Below are positions 33,960 to 44,831 of a DNA stretch of 64,000 bases, piece by piece. The DNA comes from Cryptomeria japonica (taxonomy: Eukaryota > Streptophyta > Pinopsida > Cupressales > Cupressaceae), in contig NC_081409.1 in NCBI RefSeq assembly GCF_030272615.1, positions 915,174,340 through 915,238,339 on the forward strand, written 5' to 3'. The position numbers and the translations under genes were made by a program. Every line of letters starts with the position of its first letter. Within the stretch, counting starts at the first letter, position 1. Under the pieces are notes generated by a model. The model was not told the origin of the DNA and made no database searches. It saw only the letters and a list, made by a program, of their open reading frames with translations.

Positions 33960-34833
33960 GGCTCAAGCTCTTCATTTGTAAAGGTTAATAGTGAATAGAA
34001 TAGAATAATAGATAGCTTAGAAGAATAACAATTAGAGTAGAGAAGTTAGATTAGGAGAAGGCAAAGATTGTTGCCAAACCTTGTTGTAAAGAATAATTGA
34101 TTTCATTGAAGTTATGATGAATTTGATTTGTTACTTCAACAACTCGCATGATCTTTACTTCTCAATTTATTTTCATGTTGATTAGATCGAATGGAATAAA
34201 TTGTTGAATGCATTTGTGTGCAATCTATTTTGTCCATACTACTAGCCTGTTGTTGATTGTAAGTGTGCCTTTCGTGGTCAGCTGGAGTGATATGAGCTTA
34301 AATTAAAATTTTTGTGTCCATTGTTTATGCGTTAAGTTTAATGGTGTGAAATGTTTGATGGTAATGATTTGAACATATTTGGAATGTCCTTAGAAGATTG
34401 CACTGAGCTTGTATCAAATTGTTCAAGTTGATGGTGAGACGTCGCCCAGTAGGATTCCATCTAATAATTCATCCATCTTCTTACATTCTAGGCCTTAGAA
34501 TAGACTCTATCAACCCTTCACCTTTTGCCCTTTTTTTAGTAATGAGTTAGTTTAGGATCAAAGGCATCACAAGATCGCAACATCAGATGATCTAAATTCT
34601 AGCGATTCAAGCATTTGATAATTCAACGTAAGTCTCGTTGTGATACCAACAATCACATCAACCAACTGTGCTTATCCATGTGTTGTGACCTGATATTTGT
34701 GAACCTTGGAGTTATATCAAGTGATCCTTAAGCTAATCTTCAACATTCGAGAAACTTTGTTCAAGAGAGGATAAGATACTTTTGGGTATTTTATTCTATT
34801 TTTACATGTGCATAAAAAACACATCAATAGAAT

Positions 34834-34850
34834 TGGTGCTAGAAGGAGGG
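34834..34850 (+). other. LARD-like element primer binding site candidate
   Basis: TGGTGCTAGAAGGAGGG begins four bases after the left LTR. The TGG start fits a primer site, but I cannot name the tRNA. Confidence 0.5.
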
Positions 34851-35695
34851 ATGAGAGTGAATGCGAACTCTTGAATAGGTTAATCCAAGGAAGATCAACG
34901 GAAAGTAATCTTCATGCTCAATAGATACCTTGCACCTGAACCAATAGAATTGAAGCACAAGGAAGGTATGATTGTGGATACATGAGTGAAGCAGTTGATG
35001 TTGGAATTTATCAAGTCACACTTTAAAGCAGCCACAAACAAAATTTGCACAAGAGAAGAACATTGGGCTTGCGAAGGAAGGAAGCACTTTGTGCAACTAG
35101 AACTAGTTGACATTTGAAGATAAATTTGAGCTTTGCAAGATCTTTCTTTCTTCCAAAAAATCCAAAAAACGTGAAAAACTAGAAAATAAAAAAAAGAAAT
35201 ATTTCTCGATGGAGCAACAACAATTTCATGATGAGCAACAAGTTGATATTCCTCAACTTTGGTGGAGATTGAATGCACAACTTTATCCATGTCATTTGTT
35301 CGAGTTTGCAAGGCCAGGGTAGTGTATAATCCATCAGATGGATGAACATGATGAGATGCATTGCCTAACATACCTATCAAGGATGGAATCTACAGTGCAA
35401 GGAAAGATTTTCTTTTGGGATGTTCCCAAGCTAGAAGCAAAAGAAAGAAATTTCAGTGTACCCAAGAGAAAGGATCCTCTTTCAAGTTTCTTATGGATGA
35501 TCGAAAATCAACTTGTCTTGAATGGTGAAATGAATTTAGAAAACATATTGCTACCATTGTGGTGTAGAATTCATAATGCACCCCACTTTGAATTTACTTG
35601 CTCATTGTGCGAAATGGCTATCAACCAAGTCAGATATTAGTTTGGAATGCCAGTCTTATCTGAATAAGAGTGTATCGTGAATAGATCTTGGAGTG

Positions 35696-36214
35696 TGTTA
35701 GAATATTTAATCTTTACTTAGCTTAGGTTTATTTGTATTTAGTTTAGGATATTCCTTTGGAATCCCTACATGTAATTTGTCCTCTAGTACATGTGTGAGG
35801 ACAAGTCATTTCTTTTATTTTCCTTTATTAAGGAATATTAGATTTCCTCCATAAGAGGATGTGGACACATGGCACACACATTTTATGAATGGTGGCATTC
35901 ATAGATTTAGGAGTTACTTTGTAACTCCTCTCCTTATCTCTATTTAAGAGATGTCTCCTCTCTCATTTCTTCTTAATGACAATATTGTAAAGAGCTTCTT
36001 GCTCTCTCTCTTTCTCTCTCATTTTAGGCATTGCCTCATTCATAATATCACAAGGGGTTTTTCTTTGCTTTTCCCCTTTCAAAAGTTCTTGTGCCTCCTT
36101 CTTCACATTTGGGTGATTGCTCCAAGGTTTTTGCATTTCTCTTGGTAACATTTACTTCATCAATAAACTTTCTTGGATTTTATTTTTCTTTCCTTGCTCT
36201 TGTATTTCCTTTCA
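35696..36214 (+). repeat. Copia C 5' LTR
   Basis: 519 bp from TGTTAGAATATTT to ATTTCCTTTCA. It contains two perfect hairpins, ATGAATG/CATTCAT at 35,885-35,902 and AGGAGTTAC/GTAACTCCT at 35,909-35,929. A TATTTAAG box follows at 35,941, so the hairpins lie just upstream of the likely promoter. Confidence 0.95.
35941..35948 (+). promoter_or_regulatory. TATA-like box of Copia C LTR
   Basis: TATTTAAG lies about 20 bases after the hairpin pair, and the equivalent box is present in the 3' LTR near 42,218. Transcription would start roughly 30 bases downstream. Confidence 0.5.
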
Positions 36215-36226
36215 TGGTATCAGAGC
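36215..36226 (+). other. Copia C primer binding site
   Basis: TGGTATCAGAGC directly follows the LTR, a full 12-base match to the complement of plant initiator tRNA-Met. Confidence 0.9.
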
Positions 36227-37864
36227 AGGTTTTTAATCCTTGTTTTAATTTGACATTGATGAAGGCTACCATTCTGTGGAGTTCACCTTGTTGGAGGCAT
36301 TCTTGAGAGGAGAAGAAGTTCTTTTTCTAATATTTTCTATTGTGCAGATTTTGGTTTCAGATTTTAACTTTTTTTTCAAACTTGTTAACAAGTTTGCCTG
36401 CAGGTTTAATCTTCTATTCTATTTTTTTTTATTTAATAAAAAGGCTTTGGAAGGCTTGCTGCCAAAGTTTCTTCTTTCTGGTTTAAATTTGTGTCTTTGG
36501 AAGGCTTTCTGCCAAAATTTCTGGTTTTTTATTGTGAAAAATTTGGAAGGCTTACCGCCAAACTCAGCCTCCTTAATCTGTTTGGTCAGCTTGCCGCCAA
36601 ATCTGATTTATTATTACATTGCATTCTCTATTTGTTTTCAGGTTCTAACATTTCCTTTACTTGCAATTTTTTTTTAAAATTAAAATTCATATTGTTTCTT
36701 CATTGAATCTCTGTGTATTTAAAAAATAAAATATCAGAGTCTAACATTTTCTGCAGGTTCTACCCTGTAAAAGGCATAAATCTCTCTGTTTGCAGTTCTT
36801 CATTGTATTTCCTTTCAAATCTGAAATCTAGTTTTTGTTATTACAAAATATAACTCTATTTCTACAAATATTTCTGTAAATCTTTTACATTTGCAAGCTT
36901 CATTGTCTCTGCAGATTTGTTAAACAAGGATTTGCAACGCCTCTGTTTTTCTTTTTCTTTTTCTTCATCTGTTATTAACGTATGCTATCACTTCGTTTGC
37001 TGTGCTAACATCTCTGTAACTATTTCTGCACATTTATTTTATTTTTTTCAACTTCTGCTGTCGTAACGTCTTTGTAACTATTTCTGCACATTTTTTTAAT
37101 TTTTTTAATTTTTTCAACTTCTGCTGTCGTAACGTCTCTGTAACTATTTATGCACTTATTATTTTCCAACTTTTGTTGTCATAAGTTTGATGTACTCTTC
37201 CCTTCCCTAAACAATTTTAATGCCTCTGCAAAACCCCTTTCTCTGTACATTTGTTGGAACCTCTGTAGTCTTTTGTGTAACGTTTTCAAAATAATAGAGC
37301 TCTAAATCATTTTCAAATATAAGTAACGTCTCTGTTTATTTTCTTGTGCATCTCTGCTCAATCTGCATATCACCTATTTTATTAACACCTCTGCCCTTTT
37401 ATCTCTATCATAACATTTCTTTTCTTACGTTTAATTTCATTTCCTTTAGTATCGTTTACTGCAATTTTATAAAACTTTAATCTTCTTTTTTTCTCACGTA
37501 TAAAGTTAAGTTTCAAAAAAAACTTATAAAGTTTTAAGTATATTTAAAAAGTTAATAAAGTTACACTTTTTAATACATAAAAAGCTTTAAATAGTTTATA
37601 TTAAAAGTTTATAATTTTATTTATTTTTATTTACAATAACAAATTTTATTAATATATATAGAGTTTTTTAATAATTTTTTTTAATATAAAGTTTATTTAA
37701 ATAAAATTAAAGTTTAAAAAAAAAAAAAAAATCTTTAAATTTGTTATTAAAGATTAAATTTTTTTTTAATAAATTATTATTGAAATTTTTAAATCAAGGA
37801 GGTTATTTTTTTTGTTTTTTAATCAAAGGGGTAATTTTTTTTTACTAATCATTATTTTGCTATC
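36227..37864 (+). other. Copia C 1.6-kb AT-rich leader with internal repeats
   Basis: No frame matching a known protein was found before gag. Two repeat sets are visible. TTGGAAGGCTT-GCCAAA-like strings occur at 36,447, 36,497, 36,543 and (partly) 36,581. TAACTATTTCTGCACA occurs at 37,017, 37,075 and, with one change, 37,141, linked by CTTCTGCTGTCGTAACGTC. The last 350 bases before gag are almost pure A and T. Confidence 0.7.
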
Positions 37865-40800
37865 ATGTCTACATTAATTCCGGAAATTAAATTAAATAGT
37901 TCTAATTATCATTCATGGAAAACACATATTTCTTTCATTTTTCGTTTCAAGCATCTTTTGAATGTTGCAACTGATAAAACCTTTGAGCCCGCTACAACTG
38001 CTCCTCAAGCCGACCAAGATAGATGGAAGGCTCAAAATGAGGAAGCACTTGGTTTATTTGGTATTTCAATGGTTCCTGATTTGTATGTTCTAATTGGAAA
38101 TTGTACAAAAGCCTATGAAGCTTGGGAAATTTTAAAAACAACTTATGATAGCTCAAATGAATCCCGAAAAATTTAGCTTCAAGATCAACTTGAAGATCTC
38201 AGGTATACAGATTTTAAAACTATGGATGAATTCTTATTAAAGTTTGATTCTGTTAATAGTCAATTAACTGCTTTAGGCGTTACTCTAGCTGATTTACGTT
38301 TAATTCATCTTATTCTTAAAAAATGTCTTCCTCGTCAATTTCAACAATTTATTACGAATATTCATGCTCAACTTGCTATTCCTAGCTTAGCTACTCAATT
38401 AACTTATGATATTTTTCGTAATTTATTGCATCAAGAGGAAGCTAAATTAATTCAATTTGGTAGTCTTAAAAGTAGTGAACATGCTTTTATGTCTAAAAAT
38501 CAAAATCATAATAATAATTTTAGATCCAATAATAATAATCACAAATCTTCTAATTATCAATCTCATTCTAAATCCTATCATAACAATTCTCATAATAATA
38601 ATCATAATAATATGTACAATAATCAAAGGAATAATTCTCAAACAAGACCCCATTGCACATATTGTGGGAAAGATGGACATATTACTAATAATTGTTTTAA
38701 GAAGCAAAATGGTAAAAAGCCCATGAACCAAAATAATCAAAATAATCAACAACATAAACCTCATTATAAGAAAGGTCATAATAATGGTAATTCATCTCGT
38801 CATGCATTTACATGTACTTATAATGTTTCTCAACCACTTGAGTGGATTATTGATTCTGGTGCATCTCAACATGTTACTTCTCATAAAGAATGTTTTGAAT
38901 CTTTGCATCCTGATACTTCTAATATTCCTATTCAATTAGCTAATAATCATAGTTGCAAAGTTGAAGCTATTGGTGATGTGAATGTTCCTAATGGGAAATT
39001 ACATGATGTTCTTTATGTTCCTGAATTAAAATCAAATTTGATTTCAGTTCCTAAACTTTGTCAAGATTATAAAATTAACTTCTATAGGGGCATATGTTAT
39101 ATCATTGATCCAAAAACTAATTATGTTATTGCTACTGCTAAAATGGATAGTGATAACTTATTCAAGTTCTATGAATTTGCTCCTCCAAAATATTCTTTGC
39201 TTACTACTATTGATTTTACTATATGGCATGAAAGACTTGGCCATCTCAATTCTGATTATATTTCATTGATGGAAAAAGCAAATATGGTTGATGGATTGCC
39301 TAGTATTTTTCCTTCTCAAATTGTTTGCAATGGTTGCATGGGTGGTAAGATGCATAGGGAACCCTTTCCTCATGGTCAATCTTGGAGGGCATATACTAAA
39401 TTGCATCTAGTTCATAGTGATCTCTTGGGTCCCATGGAGAATCCCTCCATCCAAGGTTCAAGGTATGCTCTTACCTTTGTTGATGATTTTTCAAGGAGAA
39501 CATGGATATATTTCCTTCATAGTAAGGATCAAGTGCTTGATGTGTTTACTGAATTTCATATGTTTGTAGAAAGGCAATCTGGTTCTAAAATTAAGATTCT
39601 TCGTACTAACAATGGAAGAGAATATGTCAATAATGCATTTAATGCTTATTTGAAATCGTTTGGAATTAAACATGAGCTTACCGTTCCTTATACGCCACAA
39701 CAAAATGGTGTGGCAGAACGGAAGCATAGGACAATTGTTGAAATGGCTAGATGTTTATTGCATGCAAAAAATATGGATTACAAGTTTTGGGCTGAAGCTA
39801 TGGCTTGTGCAACTTATTTAATTAATAGAACACCTACCAAAGCCTTAAAGGATAAAACTCCTGAAGAAGCTTGGTCTGGTAGAAAGCCCAATTTGTAGAA
39901 TTTAAGAATTTTTGGTTCCATAGCTTATGTTCACAAACCTAAGGAGAAAAGAAAAAAATTAGATGCTAAATCTTCTCCTTTTATTTTTGTTGGTTATGAT
40001 GAAAATACTAAAGGTTATAGAGTTTACAATCCTATTACTAACAAGGTAAAAGTTGCAAGAGATGTTTGTATTGCAGAAAAAGGCATTCATGATTGTTCTA
40101 AAGTAGAGGATGATAAACTTGCTCAAAGCAAAGTTGTGCTTGTGGAGGACCAACCTCCTTCTCTTAACCCTACTCCTAATGCATCTCTTTCTATTCCTTC
40201 TAGTGATAGTGATGATGATAATAATAGCTCTACTCCTCATGACTCTTCTTCTAGTGATGAATCCATTACTTCTAAAAGAAGACCTAAATGGTTTAAATCT
40301 TTAATTCAAGATAGTGATGAATACTTAGCTAGAATGGATAGACTTCAAGCTAGAAGAGTTAATTATTGTAATTATGCTTTAATGACTACTATTATGAATT
40401 CTAATGATCCTAAAACATTTGATCAAGCTAAAAATCAACCACATTGGCAAAAAGCAATGAAGGAAGAATATGATACTCTAATTTCTAACCAAACTTGGGA
40501 TTTAGTTCCCTTGCCTCATGGTAAAAATCTTGTTTCTTGCAAGTGGCTTTATAAAACCAAATTGAATGCTAATAATCAAGTTAGTAAATTTAAAGCTAGA
40601 TTAGTTGCTAGAGGTTTTTCTCAAATTGAAGGCTTAGATTATACTGAAACTTTTGCTCCTGTTGCTAAAATGCCTACAATTAAACTTGTGCTTGCTTTAG
40701 CTTCTAGAATGAATTGGCCTATTCACCAAATGGATGTTAAAAGTGCTTTTCTTAATGGTGATTTACATGAGGAAATTTATATGTCTCAACCTCCTGGTTT

Positions 40801-41965
40801 TATTAAAGAAGGTAATGCACACTTAGTTTGTAAATTAAAGAAATCAATTTATGGATTAAAGCAATCTCCTAGGGAGTGGTATTCAAAGATTAATACATTC
40901 TTTCTTTCGCAAGGCTTTATTAGAAGTAAAAATGATCCTAACTTGTATATTAAACATAGTGAAGATGATATTATAATTATTATCTTGTATGTAGATGATT
41001 TGATTCTTACTTCAAGTTCCAATACTTTGATTTCTGATATTAAGTTTCAACTTAACCAAAAATTTCAAATGACTGATTTAGGTCTTTTACATTATTTCTT
41101 AGGAATGCAAATTTGGCAAACCTCTAAAGGAATTTTCTTATCTCAAAGTAAATATGCTCAAGATCTTATAGATAAATTTAACATGAATGATGCTCATCAT
41201 GTTTCAATTCCTATTGAATTAGGCACTAAGTTAATACTTGATATGCAAACTCCTCTTGTTGATCCTACTTTGTATAGACAATTAGTTGGAAGTTTAAATT
41301 ATTTAACTCTTACTAGGCCAGATATTGCTTATAGTGTTGGTTTGGTTTCAAGATTCATGTCTAAACCTCAACAAACACACTTTAAAGTTGCTAAAAGAAT
41401 TTTAAGATATATTAAAGGAACTATTAACGTAGGTTTGTTTTATGATGCAAATTTCGATTTTACTTTAAAAGGTTTTACTGATTCCGATCTAGGTGGAGAT
41501 CCCAATGATGGGAAATCTACTTGTGGTTATTGTTTTTTTGTTGGTTCAGGAGCAATTTCTTGGAATAGTAAAAAGCAACAATCTACCTCTCTTGGATCCA
41601 CTGAAGCTGAGTACAAAGGATGCACTAATGCTTCCAAAGAAGTCTTGTGGCTTAGAAGACTACTTGAAGATTTGGGTCTACCTCAACACGAACCAACTCA
41701 ATTGTATTGTGACAACCAAAGTGCCATTGCCTTGGCTAAAAATCCAGTTTTCCATGCAAGGAAAAAACACATTGCTCTCCAACACCACTTTATTAGAGAA
41801 CAAATTGAAGACAAGCAAGTCTCACTCTTCTATTGCAAGGGGGAAGACCAAGTTGCAGATATTTTGACCAAGCCACTTTGTAAAGAAAAGTTCCAATTTC
41901 ATTGTAAAAATCTTGGATTACAACCCATTGAAGGGTTTGATGTAAGCTCCCCAAGTAAAGCTTAA
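37865..41965 (+). pseudogene. Copia C gag-pol polyprotein frame with two TAG codons
   Basis: The ATG at 37,865 follows the AT-rich leader, and the single frame ends with TAA at 41,963-41,965. By codon: gag start LNSSNYHSWKTHI (about 10-22); zinc knuckle CTYCGKDGHITNNC (about 264); protease IIDSGASQHVTS (about 330); integrase zinc site HERLGHLNSD and CNGCMGG (455-490); integrase core VHSDLLGP, then RTNNGREY, then PQQNGVAERKHR. In RTNNGREY the usual catalytic Asp reads Asn, so integration activity is doubtful. Reverse transcriptase QMDVKSAFLNG, YGLKQSPREWY and ILYVDDLILTS and RNase H GFTDSDLGGD, STEAEYKG and CDNQSAIALAKN look intact. The TAG codons lie at 38,174 (gag) and 39,896 (end of integrase core). 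Confidence 0.9.
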
Positions 41966-41972
41966 GGGGGGG
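41964..41972 (+). other. Copia C polypurine tract
   Basis: AAGGGGGGG lies immediately before the 3' LTR. Confidence 0.85.
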
Positions 41973-42491
41973 TGTTAGAATATTTAATCTTTACTTAGCT
42001 TAGGTTTATTTGTATTTAGTTTAGGATGTTCCTTTGGAATCCCTACATGTAATTTGTCCTCTAGTACATGTGTGAGGGCAAGTCATTTCTTTTATTTTCT
42101 TTTATTAAGGAATATTAGATTTCCTCCATAAGAGGATGTGGACACATGGCACACACATTTTATGAATGGTGGCATTCATAGATTTAGGAGTTACTTTGTA
42201 ACTCCTCTCCTCATCTCTATTTAAGAGATGTCTCTTCTCTCATTTCTTCTTAATGACAATATTGTAAAGAGCTTCTTGCTCTCTCTCTTTCTCTCTCATT
42301 TTAGGCATTGCCTCATTCATAATATCACAAGGAGTTTTTCTTTTCTTTTCCCCTTTCAAAAGTTCTTGTGCCTCGTTCTTCACATTTGGGTGATTGCTCC
42401 AAGGTTTTTGCATTTCTATTGGTAACATTTACTTCATCAATAAAATTTCTTGGATTTTATTTTTCTTTCCTTGCTCTTGTATTTCCTTTCA
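41973..42491 (+). repeat. Copia C 3' LTR
   Basis: 519 bp, the same length as the 5' LTR, with the same two hairpins (the second at 42,186-42,206). Confidence 0.95.
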
Positions 42492-43200
42492 GAGTGCACA
42501 ACTTGCGGCTAAATTTAGAAGAACATATGAACAAGGTGTTGCTACATCACCAGATAGTAAAGGAAGGTAGTTACACATTGATACCACAAGTTCACCTAAT
42601 GATCAATGTATTGCAATGGATGGCTCAACATGCCTTGCACCTGAAGAAGAATACATTGGAATGAAAGTTGAAGAAGCAATTGAGAATGCTCAAGTAGTGG
42701 CAAGTGATGATCAAATTGTTGAGCAAGTAATCAAAGAAGAAGATGACTCATTCTTTGAAGAATTTTCATTTGTGCTACAAAAGGAGATCCTTGAAAATGA
42801 AATGCAAGAAGTTCCAAATAGTAGCCTTGAAGGAGGAGATAATCATATAGAAATGTTGAATGAAGAATTTCAAATCATCATAAGAGAGCTCGAGTATGAA
42901 GAATAATTCGAGGAGGTCCTCAAAGACATCCTCACTATCATACTATTTGAGGGGGAACTGAAAGATATTATGGAAGAAGTACAAATGGAATCATTGCCAA
43001 AAAAATTTCAAGACAAACAAGTTATTGTGAGTGATGTGATTCATCATCAACTCCAACCTCCCAAGACAATGCTTGAGGATGAAATACCAGCAAAGATTGT
43101 ATTTGATCAACCACTAGAGGAAATTTTTGAAGATCAATCTATCAAGGAATCCCTAATTTTTGAGGATATGCTCATGTAATTTCATGAAGATGCTTTGTTT

Positions 43201-44831
43201 ATGCATAGATGAGAAAGATGTCATGATAAAAGTAAAGAAAGTTGATTTAATCAAAGGGGCACTAATTTTATTTCAAGAAGAGCTCGCAAGTGAGGATCAA
43301 CATGTTGTGAATGCTCATGGAATGGTACATCACCAATGTCGACCTCCTGAAGCTGCTGATGATCTCTCCTCTGACAATGCACTGAACGACGAGCAAGCAC
43401 TTCCATTCGAGTAGGAACGACACCAGCTTGTCTCTTTCCCTGCTTTTAATCTTGAATGCTATGAATTTGATTATGGGAGTTTTGGGAAAAAAATTCATTT
43501 GGATAGATCATGGTCTTGACGAATTGCCTCAATTGATTATCTTATGTAAGGAATTACTTGAATATGAGAGATGCATGGTGATAACTTTCTTTTCTGTATT
43601 TAAAGATGAATTTGCTCGACTGTGAACTATCACTTTTTCCATGCGCATGTTGCATACCTTGAGAAATCATGTAAAGTCATGTACATATTTTGGTTTTTTG
43701 AGTTGTGTCAAGTCTACAAGTCTTGTTTATAGCTTTAGAGTAGGTTTTTCTTTTGTGTTTTAGTTAGTGGTCTTATGGAGCCTTATTGTTAATTTGCCTT
43801 GAGTTATTTGACTCATGATTCCTGGGTGGCTCAGGTAGTTTTGTTGCTTGCTTTCTTTAGTTTTTTTGCTTTTGGTTTGCCTTAGTGTGGTTTGTTTTTG
43901 TGTGCTTTAGCTTAGTTTTCTTTGGGTTTTAGTTTTCTTTTGAGTCTTTTGGTTTGCTTAGTTTAGGTAACCTAAGTGGGAACCTTCATTTGTGAGAAAG
44001 ACGTTTGTGTTGTTTCTCACCCATTCACACATTTTGGATCAGATGTACAGTCTATTTCTTAGATATCTATTCACAAAGTGCTTTGAATGCAAGGTTGTTA
44101 CTCTCTGAATTTATCATTTGGTTAGGACTTTTACTTGACTTGGAAGAGAATCATTCTTTATGTCTTGATACCGACATCTTTTGATTACTATATCTTTACA
44201 CACTAATAAATTTCGAGTCATTATGGTTTCCAAGCGAAGCCGTGATTAGTGAAAAATCCACAGTCTAGCTTCAATGCCATTGTAATCGTCAAACCCAAGT
44301 GAGCTTCATTTCTTATGAACCAAAGGAATTGACAAATGAAAGAAAATAAAGCAATATCAAAAGAGAGAAAATGAGAAGATGAAAAAGAAAAATCAAGAGA
44401 AAAAGAAAAATGAATGAAAATGCAATATCAAAATTGGATATGGGAACATGGGAGTAACTCCATTGAGGCTATGACGCTCGACTGGAAATGGATAATTATT
44501 TATGAGATTACAATGATAACCTCATCGGGGCTATAGATGTCCGACTAGTAGTGAGGCTCTATCCAGGATGCTTATGGAGTTTAGACAAACTACGTAGCTA
44601 ATCATGATGGAAGTTGGAAGTCATAATGTTCTTGTTGAGGTAATGAATACATTTGCACACACATGGGTAATCAAAGATGAGGTGCCTTGATCCGGTTCAT
44701 GATTCTTCTTCCAATTTGAGTACACTTTCTAGTTCCTTGGTAGGTTGGGTTGAATTTTTCAGAGGTTCTAGGTATGGATTGGATCTTTATCTTTGAATTG
44801 CTGAGGAACATTTATTCGAGGTGGCACTATA
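43201..44831 (+). other. LARD-like element 3' internal region, no coding signal
   Basis: Short open runs at 43,160-43,414 and 43,428-43,625 are in different frames and look like the shifted tail of the acidic frame. From 43,630 there is a T/G-rich stretch with repeated TTTAGTT and TTTGGTTTG strings, then an A-rich stretch near 44,330-44,420 (GAAAAAGAAAAAT). No clear polypurine tract stands directly before the right LTR. Confidence 0.5.

Larger units (their letters stand above)
31649..34829 (+). repeat. LARD-like element left LTR
   Basis: The LTR carries a 27-bp minisatellite near its start. Downstream is a TATA-like ACTATAAAAGG at about 33,950 in a context (CCATTGAATTGTATTG) shared with the right LTR, so transcription probably starts near 33,985. 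Confidence 0.9.
35696..42491 (+). mobile_element. Copia C: nearly intact Ty1/copia retrotransposon
   Basis: The element is 6,796 bp with two 519-bp LTRs, target duplication GAGTG at 35,691-35,695 and 42,492-42,496, a full primer site TGGTATCAGAGC, and a purine tract AAGGGGGGG. About 10 differences between the LTRs by eye (near 2%) make it the youngest insertion here, consistent with its place at the top of the nest. A single 1,367-codon gag-pol frame (37,865-41,965) has only two in-frame stops, both TAG. Confidence 0.95.
34914..43200 (+). pseudogene. Decayed long frame of the LARD-like element, split by Copia C
   Basis: A first frame runs from an ATG at 34,914 (LNRYLAPEPIELKHKEGMIV) and shifts near 35,107. 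From there one frame continues through a lysine-rich patch, QQVDIPQLWWRLNAQLYPCH and FTCSLCEMAINQ to the Copia C border. With Copia C and one GAGTG removed it passes in the same frame into AAKFRRTYEQGVATSPDSKG and on through a very acidic region (EEEYIGMKVEEAIENAQVV, FFEEFSFVLQKEI, ELKDIMEEVQMESLPKKFQD) to about 43,200. In-frame stops include TAG at 35,320, 35,638 and 42,571, and TAA at 35,668, 42,904 and 43,177. No gag, protease, integrase or reverse transcriptase motif is present. The function is unknown. Confidence 0.55.

Noticed and set aside
35963-36306. Frames in Copia C LTR and leader (also the matching set at 42,228-42,664)
   Set aside because: The same frames occur in both LTR copies because the LTRs are duplicated; they contain promoter sequence and microsatellite-like CT runs.
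38447-38779. Ile-rich frames on both strands in the Copia C gag region
   Set aside because: They are shadows of the Asn/His-rich linker (AAT-rich codons) of the real gag-pol frame.
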